Source: Phycisphaerales bacterium (lineage in GTDB: Bacteria > Planctomycetota > Phycisphaerae > Phycisphaerales > SM1A02). Taken from it: a stretch of 64,000 nucleotides of DNA. Positions 8,954 to 17,899 of this stretch are shown piece by piece. The stretch covers positions 35,891 to 99,890 of the forward strand of contig JAKVBU010000015.1 of the NCBI GenBank assembly GCA_022446885.1, in the 5' to 3' direction. A program made the position numbers and the translations under genes. How positions within the stretch are numbered: the stretch's first letter is position 1; each line of letters begins with the position of its first letter. Under the pieces are notes generated by a model. It saw only the letters and a program-made list of their open reading frames with translations. It was not told the DNA's origin and did no database searches.

Positions 8954-10006
8954 TCAGACCATCTGCCGCCGCATTGCTTGGGCGTCCTTGCCTTCAAGGA
9001 CCGGCCTGGGCGCCCAGCCGCGTTGGGCCCGACGCTGCCAGAAATCGAGTACCTGGCGGATTTCCGCGGACGATTGTGCGGTTCGAATGCCTTCCTTGAG
9101 GCCCTTCACATGGCCCATGGTTCTCGCGAACCTGGCGATGCCGCTGCTCATGCGGTGCAGCGCGGCTCGTTCGTCCAGGTGCTCCAGAATCAAATCCAAG
9201 TGACGCAGCAGGATGCCGAGTTTGTCTTGGAACGAGGGCTCGGGCATGGGCACACCGTTCTCAAGCAGTGATGCGATCTGAGCGAAGATCCAGGGGCGGC
9301 GCAGCGCCCCGCGGGCGATCATCACGCCATCGCATCCGGTGACCTGCATCATGTGTTGCGCATCGGCTGCCACTTCGATGTCGCCATTACCGATGACTGG
9401 GATGGCATCAACTGCGCCTACCACTGCGGCAATGCCCTCGAGGCATGCATTGCCCTTGAAGAACTGCTCGGTGGTTCGACCGTGCACAGTGACTGCGGCG
9501 ATACCGACCTGTTCCAGTTGTCTCGCCAGATCGGGCCCCACGATACGGGTGTTGTCCCACCCCAGTCGGATCTTGGCGGTCACTGGCACGCCGGTGCGAG
9601 GTGTCACGGCTTCGACGATTCGCTCGGCCAAACGCACGGTGGAATCGACATCGCACAGCAACAAGGAACCGCCGTGCTTCTTGGCGACCTTGTCCACGGG
9701 GCAACCCATGTTGATGTCCACGACGCGGGCACCGTGGTCCACGGCCCATACTCCCGCTTCGGGCAGGGGGTCTTGGGCATTGCCATAGAGTTGCATGCAC
9801 AGGGGGTCATCGCCGGGAGCGGTTGCCGCCAGTTGCATCGCCTTGGGCGTGCCCCGCAACACGCTGTGCACATTGAGCAGATCTGTACTGGCCAGTCCAA
9901 CTCCACCAAGGCTGCGACACAGCAATCTGAAGGGCAGATCGGTGTGTCCGGCCATCGGTGCAAGCAGCGCCGGTGATTGCAGGTGGACATTGCCAATGCG
10001 GAGCAT
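8954..10006 (-). CDS. dusB: tRNA-dihydrouridine synthase (DusB type)
   Basis: Flavoenzyme that reduces specific uridines in the D-loop of tRNA. The protein has the FMN-binding start '[14 protein letters not shown]', the catalytic Cys in '[18 protein letters not shown]', '[10 protein letters not shown]' and 'PVIGNGDI', all typical of the Dus TIM barrel. The start at 10006 (MLRIGNV) is preferred because DusB proteins usually begin just there; an in-frame ATG at 10036 would add ten residues rich in His and Pro. Neither start has a clear ribosome-binding site. The gene is convergent with the secretion operon and divergent from dnaK. In other bacteria dusB often sits with fis, which is not seen here. 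Confidence 0.92.
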   Translation of the reverse strand: MLRIGNVHLQSPALLAPMAGHTDLPFRLLCRSLGGVGLASTDLLNVHSVLRGTPKAMQLAATAPGDDPLCMQLYGNAQDPLPEAGVWAVDHGARVVDINMGCPVDKVAKKHGGSLLLCDVDSTVRLAERIVEAVTPRTGVPVTAKIRLGWDNTRIVGPDLARQLEQVGIAAVTVHGRTTEQFFKGNACLEGIAAVVGAVDAIPVIGNGDIEVAADAQHMMQVTGCDGVMIARGALRRPWIFAQIASLLENGVPMPEPSFQDKLGILLRHLDLILEHLDERAALHRMSSGIARFARTMGHVKGLKEGIRTAQSSAEIRQVLDFWQRRAQRGWAPRPVLEGKDAQAMRRQMV

Positions 10007-10212
10007 CGTCGGCCATGGTCCGGCGTGGTGGTGCATGGTGCAAGCGGGGAATGCACACCAGTGCCGCGATGGGCATCGGTTCGGAATCCCGACCTATGGG
10101 CAGTCTTGGTCATATGGACAGAATCCGGGTTGTCATGCCCGCGTCCTCCTCTCTGGACGACCTGCTCGCTGGACGACAGGTCACTGGGCCCTTCTGTCGC
10201 TGATCCCGGGTT

Positions 10213-10242
10213 TGAGGTCCAGCGGGGCAAGCCGTGACCTCA
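10213..10242. promoter_or_regulatory. Inverted repeat upstream of dnaK promoter, candidate enhancer site
   Basis: A perfect 7-bp inverted repeat, TGAGGTC and GACCTCA, separated by 16 nt. It lies about 120 bp upstream of the sigma-54 promoter, the usual distance for enhancer sites bound by sigma-54 activators. The assignment as an enhancer is inference from position and symmetry only. Confidence 0.4.
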
Positions 10243-10361
10243 TGGGGCCTGCAATGAGGCCTTCTGAGGCGTTCTGAGCAGGGGCGCTGCCGTTCTGGCA
10301 GGGCTGAGGGCGGCCAGAGGGGCGAAAAAGGCTGTTTTTTTGATGACCAGGCGTGGCCGCT

Positions 10362-10378
10362 TTGGCACGCCCCTTGCT
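10362..10378 (+). promoter_or_regulatory. Sigma-54 (RpoN) promoter of dnaK
   Basis: TTGGCACGCCCCTTGCT matches the -24/-12 consensus (TGGCACG-N4-TTGC[A/T]) at every conserved position, with GG and GC spaced by exactly 10 nt. Predicted transcription start is near 10389, giving a leader of about 66 nt that ends in a strong ribosome-binding site for dnaK. No sigma-70-type or heat-shock (CIRCE) element was seen that would compete with this reading. Confidence 0.82.
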
Positions 10379-10454
10379 CTGTTTCTTCCGGTGGGCATTG
10401 CGCCCACACGAGGCTGATCCACGGAGGACCGTGGCGGCCGCAAGGAGGACCCTC

Positions 10455-12368
10455 ATGTCCAAAATTATCGGTATCGATCTGGGCACCACGAACAGCTGCG
10501 TCGCCGTCATGGAAGGCGACCAACCCAAGGTGCTCATCAATGCTTCCGGAAACCGCACCACGCCCTCCGTCGTGGCGTTCACCGACAAGGGTGACCGCCT
10601 GGTGGGCGAGCCTGCTCGACATCAGCAGGTGACCAACCCGACAAACACCATCTTCTCCATCAAGCGGTTCATGGGCCGTCGTCATGACGAGGTGCAGGCC
10701 GAAGAGAAGATCGTGCCCTACACCCTCACCGGCGACGACCACGTCGAGGTGGAAGTTGGTGGTAAGTCTTACAGCCCGCCGGAAATCTCGGCGATGTTGC
10801 TGCGTGAACTCAAGCGGATCGCTGAGGAGTATCTCGGTGAAAGCGTAAGCAGTGCCGTCATCACGGTGCCTGCCTACTTCAACGACTCGCAGCGGCAGGC
10901 CACCAAGGACGCCGGTGAGATTGCCGGGCTCAAGGTGGAGCGCATCATCAATGAACCTACGGCGGCCGCTCTGGCTTACGGGCTTGAAAAGAAGAGCAAC
11001 ACCAAGATCGCTGTGTTCGACCTGGGCGGCGGTACGTTTGACGTGTCCGTGCTCGACATCGGAGACGGCGTCTTCGAGGTGCTCGCCACGAACGGCGACA
11101 CGCATCTTGGTGGTGACGACTTCGATCAGGTGCTCATCGACCACATCGCCGAGGAGTTCCGCAAGACCGAGGGCATCGACATCCGCAATGACGCGATGGC
11201 ATTGCAGCGCCTCAAGGAAGCCGCGGAGAAGGCCAAGTGTGAGCTTTCACAGCAGCTGGAGACGTCGGTCAATCTGCCCTTCATCACGGCAGACCAGAAC
11301 GGCCCCAAGCACCTGCAGGTGACGATTACCCGGGCGACCTTCGAGTCGCTGGCCAAGAGCCTGCTCGACCGGCTGGTCGAGCCATGCCGAACTGCGCTCA
11401 AGGATGCCGGCCTCAGCGCCGGTGGCGTGGGCGAGGTGGTCATGGTCGGTGGCAGCACCCGAATCCCCAAGGTGCAGGAGATCGCCAAGGAGATCTTCGG
11501 TACGGGTGAGCTCGACAAGTCGATCAACCCCGACGAGGTTGTCGCGGTTGGCGCTGCCATTCAAGGTGGTGTGCTGCAGGGCGACGTCAAGGACGTGCTG
11601 CTGCTGGATGTCACGCCGCTGAGTTTGGGCGTTGAGACGCTCGGTGGGCTGATGACCGGTCTGATCGAGAAGAACACGACCATTCCCACGTCACGCAAGG
11701 AGACCTTCTCCACTGCAGCCGACAGTCAAACGTCGGTGACGATCCACGTGCTCCAGGGTGAACGAGAGTTCGCCAAGGACAACCGCACGCTGGGCAAGTT
11801 CGATCTGGCTGACATTCCGCCGGCCCCACGCGGTATGCCGCAGATCGAGGTTGAGTTCGCCATTGACGCCAACGGCATCCTGAAGGTCTCCGCGACTGAC
11901 AAGGCCACCGGCAAGAGCCAGAACATCGAGATCACCGGCTCGTCAGGGCTCTCGTCCGACGAGATTGACAAGATGAAGGCCGACGCCGAAGCCAATGCTG
12001 GCGAGGACAAGGCCCGGCGCGAACTCATCGAGGTTCGAAATCAGGGCGAGCAGATCGCCTACCAGGTGCGCAAGCAACTGGAAGAGCACGGCGACAAGGT
12101 TGATGCGTCCGTCATGGGCACCATTGAGTCCGCCGTCTCGAACCTCGAAGAGAAGGTCAAGGGTGACGACAAGGCGGCCATCGAGGCGGCCATCAAACAG
12201 GTCACTGACTCCGCACAGGAGTTGGGCAAGGCTGCCTACGAGGCTGCTGCTGCCCAGCAGACTGCAGGCGAGGCCGCCGGTGAAGGCGACGATTGCTGCG
12301 GTGGCGGTGAGTGCTCTGCAGATGACGTCATCGACGCTGAGTACGAGGTGAAGGACGACAAGTCCTGA
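10455..12368 (+). CDS. dnaK: Chaperone DnaK (Hsp70)
   Basis: A 637-residue Hsp70 chaperone that folds and protects proteins in an ATP-dependent cycle with DnaJ and GrpE. It shows the ATPase start '[12 protein letters not shown]', '[21 protein letters not shown]', '[12 protein letters not shown]' and '[13 protein letters not shown]', and a full substrate-binding domain. The tail ends in the usual '[10 protein letters not shown]' motif but is preceded by an unusual cysteine cluster (CC, then C four residues later). The start has AAGGAGGA 5 nt upstream; an in-frame extension to 10353 lacks one. No dnaJ or grpE is adjacent. Transcription is predicted to depend on sigma-54. Confidence 0.97.
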   Translation: MSKIIGIDLGTTNSCVAVMEGDQPKVLINASGNRTTPSVVAFTDKGDRLVGEPARHQQVTNPTNTIFSIKRFMGRRHDEVQAEEKIVPYTLTGDDHVEVEVGGKSYSPPEISAMLLRELKRIAEEYLGESVSSAVITVPAYFNDSQRQATKDAGEIAGLKVERIINEPTAAALAYGLEKKSNTKIAVFDLGGGTFDVSVLDIGDGVFEVLATNGDTHLGGDDFDQVLIDHIAEEFRKTEGIDIRNDAMALQRLKEAAEKAKCELSQQLETSVNLPFITADQNGPKHLQVTITRATFESLAKSLLDRLVEPCRTALKDAGLSAGGVGEVVMVGGSTRIPKVQEIAKEIFGTGELDKSINPDEVVAVGAAIQGGVLQGDVKDVLLLDVTPLSLGVETLGGLMTGLIEKNTTIPTSRKETFSTAADSQTSVTIHVLQGEREFAKDNRTLGKFDLADIPPAPRGMPQIEVEFAIDANGILKVSATDKATGKSQNIEITGSSGLSSDEIDKMKADAEANAGEDKARRELIEVRNQGEQIAYQVRKQLEEHGDKVDASVMGTIESAVSNLEEKVKGDDKAAIEAAIKQVTDSAQELGKAAYEAAAAQQTAGEAAGEGDDCCGGGECSADDVIDAEYEVKDDKS

Positions 12369-12422
12369 GCCGACAAGGAACTTCGTCGTGAAGCCGAGGG
12401 AACGGCGACACGAAATCGCGTC

Positions 12423-12455
12423 AGCGCCCCCGGACATCGGTTGTTCGGGGGTGCT
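12423..12455 (+). terminator. Hairpin downstream of dnaK, probable terminator
   Basis: A 10-bp stem, AGCGCCCCCG pairing with CGGGGGTGCT (one G-T pair), with a 13-nt loop, 55 nt after the dnaK stop. No clear T-tract follows, so termination efficiency is uncertain; a second small GTGC/GCAC hairpin follows directly. Confidence 0.55.
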
Positions 12456-12521
12456 GTGCATGAGGCACTTGCCTTTCACGAGATTTAGGGGACACTGTGG
12501 TGGTAATCGTCCCGGGGAGGG

Positions 12522-14804
12522 ATGAGGAGCAACTCAGTGCTGCAATCGACTCTTCTGCCTTTCATCGCTCTGGTATTGACTTCCGGTACGCCGATGCCGG
12601 ATCCGGCGGACTATGCGGGGCGTCAGGTCGTGTCCATAGAGATCGACGACCCTGCAGATCTCCACGCCCTGCTGGATGGGGGTATGAACTGTCTGGCGTG
12701 CACCCCAGGTGCGGGATCGCATCCGTGGGTGGTCGATGCGGTGGACTTGGCGACGATTGAGGCGATGGGTCTGCCTTGGCAGGTGCTGGTTGATGATCTG
12801 CAGCGATTCACGGCCGAGCGCAATGCGCTGCGGCGCAGTGTTCGTGGAGGCGATTATTACGACGACTACCGAACGCTCGATGAGGCGAATGATCGTCTGG
12901 ATTCGCTGGCGGCCGACTTTCCGGATCTTGTGACACCGGTGATGTTGGGATTGAGTCACGAGGGGCGTGAGATTCGAGGCATCGTGATTCGAGCGGGAGC
13001 GGACAACGGCCGGCCCGCCGTGCTGTTCAATGGATGCCAACATGCCCGCGAGTGGATTTCGCCCATGACTGTCATGTACATCGGTGAGCGATTACTCGAA
13101 GGGTATGGCACAGATGATCGCATCACCCAGCTGTTGCAGCGGCTGGAAGTGGTGGTCGTGCCCATCGTAAATCCCGATGGCTATGCCCACACTTATGCCG
13201 GAGGGGGTGATCGGTATTGGCGCAAGAATCGTCGTGACAACGGGACGACCTGTGCCGGTGTCGACCTGAATCGCAACTGGGGTGTTGACTGGAATGGTGG
13301 GGAGAGCACCAGCTCAGATCCTTGCAGCGACATCTATGTCGGTCCATCGTCGATGAGTGAGCCGGAGGTGCAGGCACTGGCCGACTACTGTCTTGGGCAC
13401 GGGAACATCGTTGCCCAGATCGACTACCACGCCTTCAGCGAGCTGATTCTTGAGCCCAGCGGGTACTCGCCTGTTCCGCCGCCGGATTGGGACGAGTTGC
13501 ACGGCTTGGGAGTGTCGATGCGTGAGGCGATCGCCGATGTGCACGGTCACAGTTACACAGCGGATACGCCCTGTAACATTCTGTATTGCGCGAGCGGCAC
13601 GCTGATCGACTGGCCCTACGAAACCTACGGGGCTGCTGCCTATTGCATTGAGTTGCGTCCGGCCTCGGGTGGAGTCGGCGGCTTCGATCCGCCGCCGAGT
13701 GAGATTCGTCCGTGTGCAGAAGAGAATCTCGAGGGTGCATTGGCGATGCTCGATTGGTTCGGTGCCGCCATGACCTTGGGGTTGCCCGAAGGTGCGCCCA
13801 CGGTGGTTCGGACCGATGGGCCGACCATGTTCCCCGTACGAATCACCGAGATCGGCGAGCAGGTGGGGGCAGCCTCCTTGCACTGGCGAGGAGAGGAAGG
13901 CGATTGGTCGACGACAGCTTTGTCACACGATGCAGGCGAGCTCTGGATGGCGTCGCTTCCAGCCTTTGCCTGTGCGGACATGCCCGAGTACTTCATCGAA
14001 GTAGAGTCGACTGTGGGAACGATCATGCGTCTGCCCGAGAGTGCACCAGGAACGGTGTTTGCTGCCACGCCGATGAGTCAGATTGACGTGATCTATGAGC
14101 ACGATGGGGAGACCGATGATGGCTGGCAGACTGCTGGCGATGCAGCCGATGGCCAGTGGGAACGTGGTGTTCCTGTTGGTGGCGGTGTGCGAGGAGATCC
14201 CCCGACCGATTTTGATGGCTCAGGCGCGTGTTGGTTGACAGACAATGTGTCGGGCAACAGCGATGTTGATGACGGTACGACGAGGCTGATCACTCCGTCA
14301 CTTGCGATTGATGGTGAAGGGTTGGAGTTGTCCTACGCTCGATGGTTCAGCAATGACTTTGGTGCAAGCCCGGGTGAGGATAGGCTCATGGTCGAGTGGA
14401 CCGATGATCTCGGCGTCGACAATTGGCGGCCGCTCGAGACAGTCGGCCCCACCGGTGACGGAACGCACGGGGGCTGGATCGAGGTGAGCCACGACCTGGC
14501 CGGAGTTGATGGGATTCCATCGGCAGGCGACATCTGGCTTCGCTTCAGCGCTGAGGACATCGGTGATGGCAGTGTGGTCGAGGCGGGTGTTGATGCCGTG
14601 TTGCTGCAGCAGATGATCTGCGAGGACAAGGTTGAGCCGTGCCTGGGCGATGTCGATGGATCGGGAGACGTGGGCGTGAATGACATCCTCGCCGTGCTGG
14701 CGGCCTTCGGTTCGTCGGATCCGTCAGGCGACGCTGATGGCGACGGGGTTGTCAATGTCGACGACATTCTCGTTGTTGTGGCTGGCTGGGGGCCCTGCGG
14801 CTGA
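12522..14804 (+). CDS. Secreted M14 zinc carboxypeptidase with C-terminal dockerin-like repeats
   Basis: A 760-residue exported metallopeptidase. A signal peptide covers about the first 24 residues, a propeptide-like region follows to about 110, and the M14 domain spans about 115-415. The zinc ligands are H174 and E177 ('HAREW') and H303 ('DYHAFSE'); 'NPDGY', 'DLNRNW' and the general-base Glu at E377 ('CIELRP') complete the active site. Residues 420-700 look like beta-sandwich modules. The end carries two Ca-binding dockerin-like repeats ('GDVDGSGDVGVNDILAVLAAFG' type, then 'GDADGDGVVNVDDILVVVAGWG') and stops with GPCG, as in GC-type dockerins. The start is uncertain because the G-rich ribosome-binding site is almost adjacent to ATG 12522; GTG 12537 is an alternative. 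Confidence 0.92.
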   Translation: MRSNSVLQSTLLPFIALVLTSGTPMPDPADYAGRQVVSIEIDDPADLHALLDGGMNCLACTPGAGSHPWVVDAVDLATIEAMGLPWQVLVDDLQRFTAERNALRRSVRGGDYYDDYRTLDEANDRLDSLAADFPDLVTPVMLGLSHEGREIRGIVIRAGADNGRPAVLFNGCQHAREWISPMTVMYIGERLLEGYGTDDRITQLLQRLEVVVVPIVNPDGYAHTYAGGGDRYWRKNRRDNGTTCAGVDLNRNWGVDWNGGESTSSDPCSDIYVGPSSMSEPEVQALADYCLGHGNIVAQIDYHAFSELILEPSGYSPVPPPDWDELHGLGVSMREAIADVHGHSYTADTPCNILYCASGTLIDWPYETYGAAAYCIELRPASGGVGGFDPPPSEIRPCAEENLEGALAMLDWFGAAMTLGLPEGAPTVVRTDGPTMFPVRITEIGEQVGAASLHWRGEEGDWSTTALSHDAGELWMASLPAFACADMPEYFIEVESTVGTIMRLPESAPGTVFAATPMSQIDVIYEHDGETDDGWQTAGDAADGQWERGVPVGGGVRGDPPTDFDGSGACWLTDNVSGNSDVDDGTTRLITPSLAIDGEGLELSYARWFSNDFGASPGEDRLMVEWTDDLGVDNWRPLETVGPTGDGTHGGWIEVSHDLAGVDGIPSAGDIWLRFSAEDIGDGSVVEAGVDAVLLQQMICEDKVEPCLGDVDGSGDVGVNDILAVLAAFGSSDPSGDADGDGVVNVDDILVVVAGWGPCG

Positions 14805-14909
14805 TTGATGTTCAGTGGCTGACAGGGTCTCGACAGTTCCTGAGATCGTCTGGAATCATGCTGGGTCTAGCCGGTGGATCCGCGGTGCTTCAGTTTGTTG
14901 CTCAGCATC

Positions 14910-14939
14910 TCGACAGGTCAAGAGATGGGGCGGTAGTCT
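14910..14939 (+). promoter_or_regulatory. Promoter giving a predicted leaderless transcript
   Basis: TCGACA (14910-14915) and TAGTCT (14934-14939) are spaced by 18 nt. The -10 ends 6 nt before ATG 14946, so transcription should begin at the start codon. No ribosome-binding site precedes the gene. Confidence 0.6.
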
Positions 14940-14945
14940 CGGTCC

Positions 14946-16229
14946 ATGATTACCAGACGAACCGCAGCCAAAGCAGCCGCCACAGCCACCGCCTTCCCAT
15001 GGATAATGACCCGCGGCGGCCTCGCCGGCACATCTACCTCTGCCAATGACACGCTGGGAATTGGCGTTATCGGCTTTGGCATCCGCGGCCGCAATCTGAC
15101 ACGGCCACTGCTGGAGCGCAGCGACACCCGAATCGTTGGCGTCTGCGACGTTGCTGGCCCTCGTCTCGTCAACGCGATGCGGATGGTCGAGGAGAAGCAG
15201 GGTGAACCCTGCGCCGCCTGGCTCGACTTCGAGGAAATGCTCGATCATCCAAGCCTCGACGCCGTCATCATTGCCACCCCTGACCACCAGCATGCCTTCG
15301 AAGCCGTGCATGCAGCCAACGCCGGTAAGCACATCTACTGCGAAAAGCCCCAGACGCTCACGGTGCCCGAAGGCCGCGCCATCTGCGACGCCGTCGCCCG
15401 GAACAACGTGACGTTCCAGACCGGCTCTCAGCAACGCAGCGAGTACGGCCACAAGTTTGCTACCGCTGTTGAGGCGGTTCGAAACCAACGCATAGGACGG
15501 CTCACCCACATTGACGTGGGCATCGGCGATCCGCCCGTACCCTGCGACCTCCCCGACGAAGAGACCCCTGCCGGATACGACTGGAACCGCTGGCTGGGAC
15601 AATCGCCCCTGAGAGGCTTCCATCACGAGCTGTGCCCGGTAGGTGTGCACGGTCACTATCCCGCATGGCGCCGCTACCGCGAATACTGCAACGGGCCCTT
15701 TGCCGACTTCGGTGCTCATCACTACGACATCGCCCAGTGGGGGATGAACGCAGATCACACAGGGCCGACCCGCATCATCGTTCCGGCGAGAAGTGCCGAT
15801 GGCACGATGCCCAAGCGTGGCCTGGTGCTGGAATACGCCGACGGTGTCAAGGTCAACCATGGCGGGCGAAACGGCATCACATTCCACGGCTCAGATGGGC
15901 ACATCTGGGTTGATCGGGGCGGCCTCGAAGCGAGCGATGAAGCGATGCTCAAAGACCCGCGAGGCACGGGCGAAATCGCCATCCCGCGACACCGCAGCCA
16001 TCTTGACGATTGGATCAACTGCATCAAGACCGGCGGCACACCGGTCGCAAACGAAGAGGTTGGTCATCGCACGGCAAGCATGAATGAGCTGGCTGTGATC
16101 GGCTACGAGGCCGGTGAGTCACTGACTTGGGATCCTCAAGCAGAGCGATTCGAAGGGGATAACGCCTCGGTCGGAAACGCGAGGCTCAGCAGACCAGTGC
16201 GAGATGGCTGGCAAGTACAAGGCACCTGA
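14946..16229 (+). CDS. Tat-exported Gfo/Idh/MocA family oxidoreductase
   Basis: A 427-residue NAD(P)-dependent sugar-oxidoreductase family protein. It begins with a twin-arginine signal ('TRRTAAKAAATATA') ending near residue 35, which predicts folded export to the periplasm. The Rossmann domain shows 'GVIGFGIRGRNL' near 40-52 and the family motif 'EKPQTLTVPEG' around residues 137-147. The C-terminal domain is an alpha/beta oxidoreductase fold with several conserved His. Tat-exported members of this family are very numerous in Planctomycetota; substrate is unknown. The gene stands alone and is preceded by a leaderless-type promoter. Confidence 0.9.
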   Translation: MITRRTAAKAAATATAFPWIMTRGGLAGTSTSANDTLGIGVIGFGIRGRNLTRPLLERSDTRIVGVCDVAGPRLVNAMRMVEEKQGEPCAAWLDFEEMLDHPSLDAVIIATPDHQHAFEAVHAANAGKHIYCEKPQTLTVPEGRAICDAVARNNVTFQTGSQQRSEYGHKFATAVEAVRNQRIGRLTHIDVGIGDPPVPCDLPDEETPAGYDWNRWLGQSPLRGFHHELCPVGVHGHYPAWRRYREYCNGPFADFGAHHYDIAQWGMNADHTGPTRIIVPARSADGTMPKRGLVLEYADGVKVNHGGRNGITFHGSDGHIWVDRGGLEASDEAMLKDPRGTGEIAIPRHRSHLDDWINCIKTGGTPVANEEVGHRTASMNELAVIGYEAGESLTWDPQAERFEGDNASVGNARLSRPVRDGWQVQGT

Positions 16230-16277
16230 CCTCTACCTCTGAACGACTGCTGGTGCAGCCCGATCTGACCCGGCAGA

Positions 16278-16706
16278 TCAGTCTTGCGGCGGCGGTTTGC
16301 GATCAAAGATGATCGCTGGGTATCTCTTAGTGTCCCTCAGGTGCAGCTTGCCGGTCATGAAGATCGCAAACCCGCTGACGCCCTCGGGGTCCTCCTGCAT
16401 GACACGTGCATGCATGGGGCCCCAATCCCAATTGATGGTCACGCCTCCAGCGTCTCCGGTCCAATGACCTCTGAGCCGCAGCGTCCTGTTGGTCTGCAAC
16501 TTGTGCACCCTCATGCGTGCGGTGCGATCGGGCCTCAGTTCGAGGGTCACTTCTACACCAGTGGGGTTCGAATCGACTGTCTTGTCCAGCACCCAAACGC
16601 CAGCAGGATCATCGAGACTGCCACACCCTCCGAACAGAGCGACACCGATTGCCAACATGATTGTTTGCACACATCGGGCCGATGGCCATCTCAATACTGC
16701 TCCCAT
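16278..16706 (-). CDS. Small hypothetical lipoprotein (paralogue of 18622-19068)
   Basis: A 142-residue protein with a lipoprotein signal ending at 'LFGGC', then 'GVWVLDKTV' and a beta-rich region containing 'TLELRPDRTARMRV' and 'GHWTGDAGGVTINW'. This looks like a lipocalin-type or DUF-type small barrel that reports no enzyme motif. The start at 16706 is chosen because GGAGG lies 5 nt before it; a longer frame to 16742 has no support. It shares its layout (lipobox, G-x-W-V-x-D-K, W-x-G-x-x-x-x-I) with the lipoprotein at 18622-19068, so the two are probably paralogues. Function is unknown. Confidence 0.75.
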   Translation of the reverse strand: MGAVLRWPSARCVQTIMLAIGVALFGGCGSLDDPAGVWVLDKTVDSNPTGVEVTLELRPDRTARMRVHKLQTNRTLRLRGHWTGDAGGVTINWDWGPMHARVMQEDPEGVSGFAIFMTGKLHLRDTKRYPAIIFDRKPPPQD

Positions 16707-16767
16707 CAGAACCTCCTGCCTCTCAAGGCGATTTCTTCGCAATCTGGAAGATCACCCCTGATGGAAC

Positions 16768-17718
16768 TCAGGTCATCACATCGACGATCCCCGCCACGCC
16801 CAACAGGCAACTCAAAATACCATTGAGGGTGAAGAAGGTCAGGGCCATCTTCGAGGTGCCCCAGCGGTGCACGGTCAGGTGTTCAACCAACAACAGTCCT
16901 GCTGCTGCAATTGCCGCAATCAGAAAGGCCGTTCCAAGCCGCTCGTCGGACCACCATGCACAGATCAACAGCGCGGCTGCCGCAGTATGCAGTGCTCGAC
17001 TGCACCACAGAGCGTTACGTACGCCCAACCGCGATGGCATCGAGTGCAGCCCCTGGGCCACGTCGGTTCGCACATCCTGTAGGGCGTAGATCACATCGAA
17101 CCCCGCCACCCAGCAGAGCACCATGCATGCCAGCAGCCACAGAGCCTGCCCCTGCACAAGTGACTCTGGGTCAACTGCAAGTGCCGCTGCAGGAACACTC
17201 AGGGCCAACGACGCACCCAACCAAAGATGGCACATGAACGTGAATCGTTTGAACAGGCCGTAGGCGCAGATCCACGCGAGTACGGGCACACTCAGGACTA
17301 GCGGCCAGAAGTTCTCAAGCACAATCCAGAAGCCCAAACAAACGGCTTCAAACGCACAAACGGACAGGACCCACCCCATCAGATAGGCCCGTGTGGAAGC
17401 CGTTCCAGCGGCCAGAGGTCGACTCGCCGTGCGTGGGTTTGCAGCATCAAGATGGCGATCGAGCAGGCGATTCGAGAGCATCGCGGCGGTGCGGGCGCTC
17501 ACCATGGCTGCCACCACCAGCATGGCGGCCCACACCAGTTCGGAACCGGCAACGGGCGGCTCTCCGCTCACAGGCCACGCCGCCATGGCTGCTGCGAGCA
17601 GGGCGAACGGCAGGGCGAAGACGCTGTGGGCGATCTTGATGTCGCCCGCCATCGCCGGCAGTGGGGTCACTCGCCGATCAACTCCTTTGCTCCCGGTTGT
17701 GGCGGATGCCTGCGCCAT
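16768..17718 (-). CDS. UbiA-family polyprenyltransferase (UbiA-like/MqnP type)
   Basis: A 316-residue integral membrane prenyltransferase. The first Asp-rich motif is 'NRLLDRHLDAANPRTASRPL' and the second is 'DVIYALQDVRTDVAQGLHSMP', both complete. The opening 'IKIAHSVFALPFALLAA' resembles UbiA-like enzymes that prenylate the quinone ring, in particular the MqnP enzyme of the futalosine menaquinone route; that assignment is inference since no other mqn gene is here. The start at 17718 is chosen because TACAGT ends exactly 6 nt upstream (leaderless pattern); a longer frame reaches 17739. About 8-9 membrane helices are visible. Confidence 0.87.
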   Translation of the reverse strand: MAQASATTGSKGVDRRVTPLPAMAGDIKIAHSVFALPFALLAAAMAAWPVSGEPPVAGSELVWAAMLVVAAMVSARTAAMLSNRLLDRHLDAANPRTASRPLAAGTASTRAYLMGWVLSVCAFEAVCLGFWIVLENFWPLVLSVPVLAWICAYGLFKRFTFMCHLWLGASLALSVPAAALAVDPESLVQGQALWLLACMVLCWVAGFDVIYALQDVRTDVAQGLHSMPSRLGVRNALWCSRALHTAAAALLICAWWSDERLGTAFLIAAIAAAGLLLVEHLTVHRWGTSKMALTFFTLNGILSCLLGVAGIVDVMT

Positions 17719-17724
17719 GACGGC

Positions 17725-17730
17725 ACTGTA
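17725..17730 (-). promoter_or_regulatory. -10 element of a predicted leaderless transcript (UbiA-like gene)
   Basis: TACAGT on the minus strand ends 6 nt before ATG 17718. No convincing -35 hexamer is seen upstream. Confidence 0.5.
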
Positions 17731-17899
17731 TCGATTCACCGCGGCGGCTCGTGCCGTGGGATAGATGCGTGGTCGGCTGTGAGGGCGTCAGGGCAGCCCT
17801 GATGCCGACTGGAAAAAAGTCTCGGTCTAGGCGCATGGCGGGTGACCTGTCGTCTTTCTGTAATGAACACACGCCTCAATTTTTACAGGAGACCCTCCC

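Larger units (their letters stand above)
10037..10454. other. 418-bp dusB-dnaK intergenic region with regulatory signals
   Basis: No protein or tRNA gene is recognised here. It holds an inverted repeat (10213-10242), a small CTGCC/GGCAG hairpin (10287-10301), the sigma-54 promoter (10362-10378) and the dnaK ribosome-binding site AAGGAGGA (10442-10449). No CIRCE element (TTAGCACTC with its inverted copy) is present. Confidence 0.7.

Noticed and set aside
9353..9976. Long plus-strand frame opposite dusB
   Set aside because: Antisense shadow of dusB; composition and lack of motifs argue against a gene.
10353..10454. Possible N-terminal extension of dnaK
   Set aside because: It would cover the sigma-54 promoter and lacks a ribosome-binding site, while ATG 10455 has a near-perfect one and begins the Hsp70 fold.
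10037..10454. CIRCE or sigma-32-type heat-shock element upstream of dnaK
   Set aside because: No TTAGCACTC inverted repeat and no CTTGAA-N-CCCCAT-type promoter was found.
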